Origin: Aporrectodea caliginosa
Taxonomy: Eukaryota > Annelida > Clitellata > Crassiclitellata > Lumbricidae
Length of the DNA: 64,000 bases
NCBI GenBank assembly: GCA_020284085.1
Contig: JACEVL010000411.1
Coordinates: 372,001-436,000 of the forward strand
Reading direction: 5' to 3'
Shown here in pieces: positions 1 through 9,833 of this stretch. How positions within the stretch are numbered: position 1 is the stretch's first letter; each line of letters begins with the position of its first letter. The position numbers were made by a program, and so were the translations under genes. The notes beneath the pieces are model-generated. The model was not told the origin of the DNA. It worked only from the letters and a program-made list of their open reading frames with translations, and did not search any database.

Positions 1-106
1 ATACGTAAGATAGCACACATATTTCCTCGTACATTTCTGTACCGGTAACGCATAATTAACTCGACTTAATTTTACAGTTGACGAAAATATTGCTATTTAA
101 TTGCAG

Positions 107-430
107 ATACAAGTCTGATGTGCCAATCAAACGTTAATGTGCAGCGAGTCATTGGACCAAATTTGTGCGACATTGAACAAGACCAACTGATCTTGACCTG
201 TATGACCCAATATCAAGGCAATGAAGCTCCAATCTTGCAGTGGGAATTGAATGATAATAACCAATCTTTAACTAATGGTGTGACCCGTCAAGTTAATGGC
301 AACCGCGTTATCTATAATCTACCAATGACAACTGATGAACTATCGAATGGCTCTTTCTACGTATGCCGAACCACAAGGTCAACATCAAAGATTTCTTGCA
401 ACTCCGGAAGCGTTAAAGTTGTAGGATCAA
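107..430 (+). CDS. Immunoglobulin-like domain exon of a membrane protein (partial gene)
   Basis: The exon follows an acceptor (TTTAATTGCAG) and ends at a donor-like GTTAGT, with phase 1 at both ends, as usual for Ig-domain exons. The translation has the Ig hallmarks: a first core cysteine in LILTC, a tryptophan in LQWEL about 20 residues on, and a second core cysteine in the F-strand motif FYVCRT. Extra cysteines (LMC, NLC, ISC) suggest an additional disulfide. Read through without splicing, the frame would stop at 433-435. Splicing at 430 instead joins in frame to the membrane exon at 1238. Upstream exons lie outside the window. The exact protein is not recognisable; the Ig fold is read from pattern only. 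Confidence 0.7.
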
Positions 431-1237
431 GTTAGTACGCCATAAGCTTATATTGTTATTGTTCGATAATTTACTGATCTCATATAAGAGTGTCTATATT
501 AGGAAATTCAATACGACGCTTTCTGAGACACACAGCGCCAAAATAATGATGGCCTACAGAACCAAACCATATTCTGTTCAAATACCCAGAAAGTCAGTCT
601 AGTAGGACTCATAATGTACCTCAGTCAACGAAAACTCTTAAATGTGTAGATACACAATTTTGCTGCAGATGATACAAAACAAATTACAATTGAACAGGAC
701 TATGTTTGCTTACAAGTTACATTAGGGCCTACTCTCCAGTCAATTGGCATACGTTTATGGATCATTCCGGGATTCGAATACCATAAGTATCATAGGCACT
801 AGATCTACATTATATTATATCTTGACGCGCTGTCTTGACGAAGCGCTCGCGAATAAGCTGGTGCCATGCGCTTAGCTTTCAAATGGAGCTTTAGAAATTT
901 GGACAACGATTACGACTGGCGTCGTGGATTCTAAGTAATTTTTCATTAAGAAAATTTACCTTTTAGCGACGCGAAGAACATTAATTTAGCTGTTGTTGTG
1001 GAAGAATTGCTTTACTTTGAGGTGAAAACAAAGGTTGACGTCATCGGTCATGATAAATACAAGATGTCATCAAACCTCTGAATAATGCAGCTTGTTATTC
1101 GCATTGTTTTATCATTCAATTGTAGGTCTTTATCACTGCAATTGTACATTATGTCTGTCGCCCTTGATTATCTGCATAGATTCGACCGATATTTCTAATA
1201 TTATTCGGGTAATAAAAAATGCATATCTTTGAAACAG
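431..1237 (+). other. Intron between Ig and membrane exons
   Basis: It contains no coding sequence that I can recognise. Positions 843-916 belong to a repeat that recurs at 20535-20608 (entered separately). Confidence 0.5.
843..916 (+). repeat. Interspersed repeat, copy 1 (second copy at 20535-20608)
   Basis: It shares an ordered block with 20535-20608: GAATAAGCTGGTGCC, then TGCGCTT, then GCTTTAGAAATTTGG, then CGATTACGA. The agreement is roughly 80 percent. The GCGCTTTAGAAATTT ending resembles the tails of the LINE and SINE families in this window. Confidence 0.6.
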
Positions 1238-1360
1238 GAACATCTGATGGAGATGGTAACTGCGATCCACTGAAGAACGCTATCATCTGCATATGTGTAC
1301 TTCTGCCATTAACTATGGGTGTATTTGCTTTGACTCTGATGCTGAGACCCAAACTAACAG
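1238..1360 (+). CDS. Transmembrane exon of the same Ig-domain protein
   Basis: The exon begins after GAAACAG and ends at AACAG/GTAACA, again phase 1 at both ends, so it joins the Ig exon with one base carried over (A+GA, Arg). It encodes a short acidic, cysteine-containing stalk (TSDGDGNCDPLKN), about 22 hydrophobic residues (IICICVLLPLTMGVFALTLM) and a basic RPK stop-transfer sequence, giving a type I membrane topology. If the last donor is not used, translation ends six codons later at 1375-1377. Otherwise a cytoplasmic exon would be expected further on, but the following sequence is satellite. It lies too short and in the wrong context for a simple ORF scan to find. Confidence 0.6.
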
Positions 1361-1380
1361 GTAACATTAGAGAATAGCAT

Positions 1381-1640
1381 AAGATTTGATAGGATATAAT
1401 AGAATAGGCTATAATATATTATCCTATTCTATAGAATAGCATACAATAGGATGGATTGGGTAGGATAGGATAGAATAGGATATAATATATTATCCTATTA
1501 TATAGAATAGCATACAATAGGATGGATTGGGTAGGATAGGATAGAATAGGATAGGATAGCATAGGATAAGATGGAAGAGGACAGGAAAGGATATAATAGG
1601 ATAGGTTAGGAGAGGAAAGAATAGGAGAGGTACATTGTAT
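1381..1640 (+). repeat. GGATA/GAATA-rich satellite tract
   Basis: Pentamer-based repeats (AGGATAGAATAGGAT and variants) include a longer unit of about 75 bp present twice (near 1410 and 1485), each with ATAATATATTATCC and GGATGGATTGGG. It is non-coding. It starts about 20 bp after the membrane-exon donor. Confidence 0.8.
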
Positions 1641-2034
1641 AACCTAACGCCTCATTTTTTATCGGCTGAAAATGTAGAGCTTCCGTGTCCCAGAGTGGAA
1701 CGTAGGAAGTAGCTCTTTAGGTTTTCTTCGACATAGGGTCTGTTCGTATCAATCAATACTAAACCTTCATTAAAGATATTTAAATAGATTTGCTGCCATG
1801 CTTCTGGTAGATTGTCTTTAACATTCCAGATAACATCCGCGACTGTTTTCCGTGCATAAGAAAGCCTGACATCGAACTTCCCGGTAAGAAAATTGGGTTT
1901 TTTGCTGAGTAGATTCTACATGGTTAGGTAGTAAATTTGAATAAGGTTGAACGTAGAAGAAACTATAAATAGGCTAGGCGCAAAAAATGGAAAATCCCGT
2001 GCAAGAAGCAAAATCATGTTCATTTTTGGCAACT
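1641..2034. other. No gene seen
   Basis: Unique-looking AT-rich sequence; nothing recognised on either strand. Confidence 0.4.
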
Positions 2035-2528
2035 TACTTTTTTACACTAATTCGACCCTGCTGATTACAATATTTGGCTGAGTTATGGCCTTTTCTCTTT
2101 GATTTTGACCTTTTGACCTTGAATTGACCTTGACTCATGTTATCCTTTAAGTACTCTGTATTCTCAAATGTGGTTCTTATCTGCCCGAGCAAAAAGGTTA
2201 AAGAATCACCCAAATACAAACATATTTCACTGAGTTATGGCCATTTCGCCAGATTTTCCTCTGAAATTGACCTTTTTGACCTTAAAATAACCTTGGATCG
2301 TCTTACATTTAGTAACCTTGTTTCTTACCACAGGTAGCCCTTATGAAGCCGAGAAAAAGCAAGAAAGAATTAACCGAATTCAACAATTATTGGCTGAGAT
2401 CTTGCCATTTTTCTCTGATTTTGGCTAGATTTCATTTTTTATGACCTTGAAATGACCTTCAGACCAAATATCCAGCTTGGCAACAGCGATTTACGTAATC
2501 AGCAGGGTCGAATTAGTGTAAAAAAGTA
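2035..2528. mobile_element. MITE-like element with 34-bp terminal inverted repeats
   Basis: The sequence at 2035-2068 (TACTTTTTTACACTAATTCG and on) is the exact reverse complement of 2495-2528, so the ends are perfect inverted repeats. The outermost base pair on each side reads TA, consistent with a TA target duplication as in Tc1/mariner-type elements, although TA alone is weak evidence. There is no transposase frame inside, so it is non-autonomous. Its interior has at least seven TGACCTT words, several extended to TGACCTTGA. Confidence 0.8.
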
Positions 2529-2659
2529 TGTTGAAAGCATTTTCTTCCAAGCATTCATTAGGATATTTAATCGGAAACGCAGCACAAGAAAAAGATAGAA
2601 TGTTCCCAGAGATCATTTGTGTTGGATAGTCACACGAACGTAGAAAAGAAAAGTCATTT

Positions 2660-4250
<1,591 letters not shown>

Positions 4251-5514
4251 GTTGGTGACAAAAAAATATGGAAGGGTTTAGCACTCAGTCTATGACTGAT
4301 ATGCACAAACAAAAGTTTCATATTCAACTAAGTAGTGAGTATACGGTAATACTGGACATAGCTAATGATCCTGCTTTTGTTTTGCGCTTATTGCGGCACT
4401 TTCAGTTAAATTTACTTAGATCTATAATTCTTATGTCTAGTTATAAGCATTTTAACTCTATGGAAGTGTTTTTGTTGTTGCACTGCTGGTATACTTAACA
4501 TGATCTTCTATAATTTGTTCGTATGTTCACTCAATTCAAGTTTTACACCGTAGGCTACTCTCACGCTTTTATTGTTCCGTAAATGCAATCACGAAGTTAT
4601 TGTAACGTAAATTTCACACATGATCAGTGATAATGATTAAGGTTGAAATATTTTTGCCGAAAAAAGTTTGTTTAATCTTTATTTGTCATTGTTAACCAGT
4701 AACGAAATGTAGGATCCATGTACACTTTGTTGGCTGACTGATTGATTGACTGATTGATTGATTGATTCTGTTTATTGAAACATGACAGCACAAATCAAAT
4801 AATGAATGAATTCGTTCGAGTGCCGCTGAGTAAGTCCCTTTAAGTGGCGCTATATAAATTCTATGAATGAGTTAATGACAATTCCGCCTATAGCAAAGGT
4901 TGTACATTCGTAGGCCTATTCGCCAGATAATACGGTTAAAACACTGAACAATAAACTAACCTAAGCAGACCCATTGTATTTGGATGGAACAACAAGTAAG
5001 ATGATATAAACAAATGAGTCTTCAAAATCTTTTAAAACGCTCGCGCAATAGCCTAACCATAATCAGGATCCCTAAGCGCAACTGGCAGAACATTCATTTC
5101 CTTTACTTTCAACTATTCATCTGCAAAAACTCCTGGAAATGTTGAGGGGAAACATTCCACCGATGTGGTCAAGAGATCGGAAACAGCAGCGGACTGCCAG
5201 AAGGCAGAGATGGAGATAGAGGCGGATAGAAGGACGGAGACAGGTACAGAGACACAGAGGGAGTGACTGAGAGAGCGACATAGATAAAAGATAGACAGAT
5301 TTCGGGGCATGCATAGAGATAGAGATCAGTCAATCAATCATTTATTTATGTAACCATCATTCGATAAAACGAACAATGAAACAATAAGGAAACGCTTTGA
5401 CATGTACTGACTCCAGGGAAGCCCAGAAGGGATCATGGATCCCGCTAAATAGGGACACCTAAACATGTAAAACAAAAACAGACAGGATAAGAAAGACAGC
5501 CAATAGATACCTAA
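4251..5514. other. No gene; LINE or SINE tails and simple repeats
   Basis: At 4738-4766 there is a TGATTGAT run. At 4820-4866 there is GAGTGCCGCTGAG and GGCGCTATATAAATT, the tail shared by several retroposons here. At 5330-5350 a TCAATCAATCA run starts a minus-strand-type tail. The stretch 5150-5310 is purine-rich. No coding region is supported. Confidence 0.5.
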
Positions 5515-5620
5515 AGTGGAGAAAGCCTTGTCTTTATACGCAAATCCTCAACATTATCGATTTTAAAAACTAACCTTAAAACATATCTGTTTAAGATTTA
5601 CTATAATTGATTTTTCTGCT
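5515..5620 (+). pseudogene. Short LINE C-terminal fragment
   Basis: The plus strand encodes ILKTNLKTYLFKIYYN, which fits the LKTYLF motif near the C-terminus of LINE ORF2 proteins. Only about 30 codons remain. Confidence 0.4.
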
Positions 5621-5689
5621 ACGCGCTATTGTGCAAGATTCCTATTTGTTTAGGCGCGCTAGTCAAATTATAATAATAAAAGAGATAGA

Positions 5690-5850
5690 GATAGGGACAG
5701 AGATGGATAGATATAGATGGATGGATAGATAGATGGATGGATGGATGGATGGATGGATGGATAGATAGATGGATTGATTGATTGATTGATTGATTGACTG
5801 ACTGATTGATTGATGGGTAGATAGATAGCCACATAGATAGATAGATGACG
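5690..5850. repeat. GATA/ATGG/TTGA tetranucleotide tract
   Basis: Runs of GATAGATA, ATGGATGG and ATTGATTG lie next to each other. The SINQSINQ-type frames here are only readings of the microsatellite. Confidence 0.9.
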
Positions 5851-5854
5851 AGCG

Positions 5855-6094
5855 ATCAGATAGATATGAAGAAAGCCACTGAAGAGGCAAGGAAGAGATA
5901 CCAAAGGAAATAGAAAGGCGACGCAGGAGAAGCTCATGGTCTACCGTGTCAAAGGCTGCACTTACGTCGTAGAGTGCAAGAAGAGTAAGTTGAGAGCGGT
6001 CAATAGCGCTGTAGACATCATTAAGAAGGCTAAGAAGGAGAGTCTCCGTGGAGTGTCCCTTGCGGAAACCCGACTGATGGCACGTCTCGTGCAA
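5855..6094 (-). pseudogene. LINE reverse transcriptase, inverted 5' segment
   Basis: Read on the minus strand, this encodes the middle of a LINE reverse transcriptase: QSGFRKGHSTETLLL, then DVSAAFDTVDHELLLRRL (with the first catalytic aspartate block, here YDVSAAFDT), then WLSSYLSDR. The following RT part (GVPQGS, YADD) is missing. The plus strand carries on with the C-terminal half of what looks like the same protein from about 6098. This head-to-head arrangement fits a 5' inversion (twin priming) during one insertion. It is a dead copy. Confidence 0.8.
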
Positions 6095-6299
6095 CTGACA
6101 CTCTGTCTGCCTGGCTTTCTTCCAATCGCCTGAGACTTAATCCCCTTAAGACCCAGTTCATATGGCTGGGTACACGCCAGCAGCTGGCAAAACTTGACCT
6201 GAATTTACTTGCAGCTGAATTTCCTCTAATTTCATTCTCCACCTCTGTACGAGACCTTAGTGTCATCCTTGATCAGGAACTAACCTTTTCTAAACACCT
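6095..6299 (+). pseudogene. LINE ORF2 C-terminal half, part 1
   Basis: It encodes DTLSAWLSSNRLRLNPLKTQ, FIWLGTRQQLAKLD, and VRDLSVILDQELTFSKHL, the thumb region after the RT catalytic motif in CR1/L2-like LINEs. It is interrupted after TFSKHL by the insertion at 6300-7212 and resumes at 7213. Confidence 0.8.
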
Positions 6300-6329
6300 A
6301 TATTTTTTCTCTCCACGCCACTGAAAAGT

Positions 6330-7133
6330 GGGAGAACGTATGCATGAACATATATGTATATATATATATGTATGTTTCCATATATATAGATATTTGTATA
6401 TAAGTATCTATATATATGTATGTATATATATATGTATATACTTATGTACATATATATATACATGCATATATGTATACATGCATACATAGAAATGTGTATA
6501 CATTTAAGTATATGTATGTATATATGCATATATATGCATGCATCTCTATATATGTATGTATGTTCGTGTAAGTGTATATATATTTTCATCTGTATATATA
6601 TGTATATATATGTAAATGTATGCATATACTACATATGTATATATATATGTATGCATATATGTACATGTATAATACGTAAATATATATATATTGCTCTCTC
6701 TGCATGTATGTATATAAATATGTATATGAACAAGTACATGTATATATATATATATGTAATATATATATATGTATATGTAGATATGTATGTATGCATATAT
6801 ATATATGTATATTTATATGTATGTATATATATATCTATGCATGTATATATATATGTATAGACTTTTGTATACATATATATATATATAATATATTTATATA
6901 TATACATATATGTGTACATGTATATTATGCATTTATATTTTCATATATATATATATATATATAGATATTTTGTATATATAGGTATTTATATATTATATAT
7001 ATGTATATATATGTATGTATATATGTGTATGTATATATGTATATATGTAGGTATATGTGCATATATGTATATACAGATGTATGTATACATATATATATTT
7101 ATTATTATATATAATATAGATATAATATTATAG
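6330..7133. repeat. TATATG/TATGTA microsatellite
   Basis: About 800 bp of alternating TATA, TATG and CATA units on both strands. The tyrosine/isoleucine-rich open frames here reflect base composition. Confidence 0.95.
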
Positions 7134-7200
7134 TACGAGTTATCTCGTACTCGGCGCCGTAGGTCGCAAAATAATATACGAGTTATCTCGTACTCGGCGC
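7134..7200. repeat. 43-bp tandem duplication containing a hairpin (TACGAGTTATCTCGTA)
   Basis: The block TACGAGTTATCTCGTACTCG occurs at 7134 and again at 7177, with GGCGC following each. Each copy contains TACGAG/CTCGTA, a 6-bp stem with a TTAT loop. Confidence 0.85.
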
Positions 7201-7212
7201 TTTACGTGTTAC

Positions 7213-7869
7213 ACTAAACACCTCTCCTCTTTGTCTCGCTCCTGCTTTTACCATCTTCGTCAACTTAGGGTTGTTGCTCGCTCTCTTTCAACCTCTGCTG
7301 CTTCTACTCTTATCCATGCCGTTGTCTGCTCTCGTCTAGACTATTGCTCTTCTCTCTACACTGGTCTTCCTCAAGTCCACTTGTCCTCCCTTGAGAGGGT
7401 CTTTCGGTCTGCGGCGCGCCTTGTTGGTCGCATACCTCGCTATGGTAACGTATCTTCCTACATACATCATACTCTTCACTGGCTTCCCCTCCGGCAGCGT
7501 ATTCTGTATCGGCTCTGCTATCTCGTTTGGCAAAGCGTCTTAGGTACAGCTCCTCGCTACTTATGTTCCACCTTTGCTCTCTTCCTCTCTTACTGGTCGC
7601 TCAGCCCTCCGTTCCTCTTCTCGGGGTGACTTTTTGGTTCCATTTGCCCGCACTGCTACTATGCAGCGCCGAGCATTTCTCTGTTGTTGGCCCAACAGCC
7701 TGGAATGACTTGCCATCTTTCCTTCGCCTTTCTCCTCGTGTTCACTCGACTTCCTTTTACGCCCTATTAAAGACTTTTTTCTATGATCAGGCCTGGCTCG
7801 GGAGCGCTTCTGAGTAGAACCACTTGAAGAGGCGCTATATGAATTTTATGATTGATTGATTGATTGATA
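7213..7869 (+). pseudogene. LINE ORF2 C-terminal half, part 2, with 3' tail
   Basis: The frame resumes with TKHLSSLSRSCFYHLRQLR and VCSRLDYCSSLYTGLP, then HWLPLRQRI. After a frameshift near 7560 it ends with VGPTAWNDLPSFLR and a TAG at 7815-7817. The 3' end reads GGCGCTATATGAATTTTATG followed by (ATTG)n. The short microsatellite tail in place of poly(A) is typical of CR1/L2-type LINEs. Confidence 0.85.
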
Positions 7870-9171
7870 GAATAGAATAGAATAGAGTAGAGTAGATACT
7901 TTGTCAATATGCATGCCAAATGGTAACAGAGATTCCGTTGAGAAACCTTTTGTATAAATTTCTTTAGGTATAGTGTTTTTACATATTGACCGGTCATATA
8001 TCGCTTTATTCTGATCTTAATATCTCATATTTTTAAAATTGCAACAAATGCCTGAAAATCTGTCGAAAAATCTTGGCGTTATATACTCGCAAAATTATTT
8101 GAATATAAAATCGCTTTATTTAGTTCAATGTGAAGTTTTGATTTCCAACTGCAAAATGCATCTAGATCGAATTTGAAACATCTTATAATATGATATAAAC
8201 TCCTTGTTAACGTAATGAGCACAAAAAATGACGACGTCACTATAATCAGTGACCTAGTCTACTAGGTAAGGCTTAAAATGTACTTTTTAAAAATTAATTC
8301 ATTTTAATCGTCCATTATTAATCAACTGTCACAGTTTTCAATTGCTTTTCCTTTCTGTAGAATGTCCCGTTATAATAATTATCAGTGTAGCGTAAAGTCT
8401 CGAAACTTACGGACCGTATTTAATATTGTGGCGTTTGCGTATTTCGTTTAGTTCGTCAATATCTCGGTTCGTTTAGGCTAATCGCCATATTATCTTCCCA
8501 TGCATAGGCTTATGTAAAATTACGGTTATCTGTAGTAATGTAATCGCGTAGTTCAAAACTACGAAGTTGTCTAAAGTTTTAGCTCTCGAAATTATTCGCA
8601 ATTGTATCGAAATAGCAACGGAGCATACACTTGTATTCTAATTTAGTCCTCCGCACCTTCGTCGATCCCATGTCGCCCTGCATATAGGCCTAATAGGCCT
8701 ACTGCGAGCTTATCTTGGCGTTCTGAGATTTAAGGATGTGTAGCGTTCTAAATTATCACGGCAAATTCAGGGCATGAAATAGGCTAAGATCCGACCAAAC
8801 AAGCGCTTGGTCGAATAGAAGTTGTATTGACGAAAACAATTCTTGCTAAATAGAAATGGGATCAATAACACGGTCAAGTCTTGTCGCTGTGTAAATAGAA
8901 GTCAACATTACGCACAAAGTGTAATTCATAACATAGGTTGCTAGGCTACCTGTTACATGTCAGTGTTCGGGCGTCAAAGCAGCGACGCTCAGTCGCTGTT
9001 TAATATCTCACCTAAGTTCAGAGTCAACGTTCGGCACGCCTAATCAGGTATTGCAAATTTTATGAACCATTATTACATGTAGCGCCAAGCTCTGGTCTGT
9101 GGCTAATACTGTGACGCTAGGGAAGAAATAAGTCTTTCCGAAATTCGTTTTGTATTAATTTCACAAAATGT
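7870..9171. other. No gene seen
   Basis: A GAATA/GAGTA repeat occurs at 7869-7895. The rest is AT-rich with two TAGGCCTA words near 8687-8702. No coding sequence is supported. Confidence 0.5.
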
Positions 9172-9192
9172 TCCCACTTCTGACACCAGAAA

Positions 9193-9552
9193 TGTCGCGG
9201 TCGAGCCTCTCGATCACGACAACGAACAAACGAAGGAAACTTAAAAGATCTTTATTAACAGAAAGAATCAAATAAGTCAAATTTAAGTCAGCCCGTCAAA
9301 TATCACAATCGCAGACAGCACACAGGTTGGCTGGTCTCGATTGAACTTCAATCAAATATCGTTACAAGAACACTTCTTCAACGTGCATAAATCTTCGTCA
9401 ACTGGCTCCTTTGTACACACACTGTATCTTATATATAGGGTTCTGATGGATTCTAGAAGGTTCTATGACGTCATCGTACTTTTCCCTGGAAAGTCCTGTA
9501 GAACGCGTAGATTATTGATACATGCATTGGTCCGCTATTGACAGTCCGTGGC
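9193..9552 (-). repeat. 3' LTR (shared part)
   Basis: It matches 15301-15661 almost base for base, from TGTCGCGGTCGAG to CAGTCCGTGGC. On the minus strand it has a TATA-like CCTATATATAAG (near 9430) and downstream an AATAAAGA signal (near 9250), which fits a U3-R-U5 order. The true LTR may continue to about 9805, because a polypurine tract lies at 9810-9823. Confidence 0.85.
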
Positions 9553-9809
9553 AGAATTTTCCCTTAGCTGTAAACAATGTTGTTGACGCACAGCGGGTAT
9601 TTTCCATAGCTGCACGTATCAGCGTAGACCACGACATTCCCTCCGCCCTCAGATGATGACACGTCTTCAGCACCATCTCGAACGGGTCATCACGATCAAG
9701 CTGAGTCGTCGGATCCCATCTCGTCATAACATGTACAAACAAAACAAAACACATCATTAAATCAACTTATCTACACAGTTTTCGGGCTCGATCCTCGGGT
9801 GTCGGGCTA

Positions 9810-9823
9810 TTCCCCTTTCCCTC
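9810..9823 (-). other. Candidate polypurine tract
   Basis: The minus strand reads GAGGGAAAGGGGAA, 10 bp after the Pol stop codon. This is where plus-strand DNA synthesis is expected to be primed. A second, weaker purine run (AAGGGAAAA) lies right at the shared LTR edge near 9557-9565. Confidence 0.5.
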
Positions 9824-9833
9824 ATGTCCCGAG

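Larger units (their letters stand above)
6300..7212. mobile_element. 0.9-kb microsatellite-rich insertion in the LINE with a 10-bp target duplication
   Basis: CTAAACACCT occurs at 6290-6299 and again at 7213-7222. Removing 6300-7212 and one copy restores the LINE frame exactly (TFSKHL followed by SSLSRSCFYHLRQLR). The segment is therefore an insertion with a perfect 10-bp duplication. It is mostly TATG/TATA repeats (6330-7130) and carries no recognisable protein. Near its right end is a 43-bp tandem duplication. No terminal inverted repeat is obvious, so the class is unknown. Confidence 0.75.

Noticed and set aside
2034..2337. Two short frames (61 and 66 codons) in the MITE
   Set aside because: They overlap on opposite strands within a non-coding inverted-repeat element and show no domain.
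6290..7133. Several open frames of 70-146 codons rich in tyrosine, isoleucine and methionine on both strands
   Set aside because: They are translations of TATA/TATG microsatellite and appear in several frames at once.
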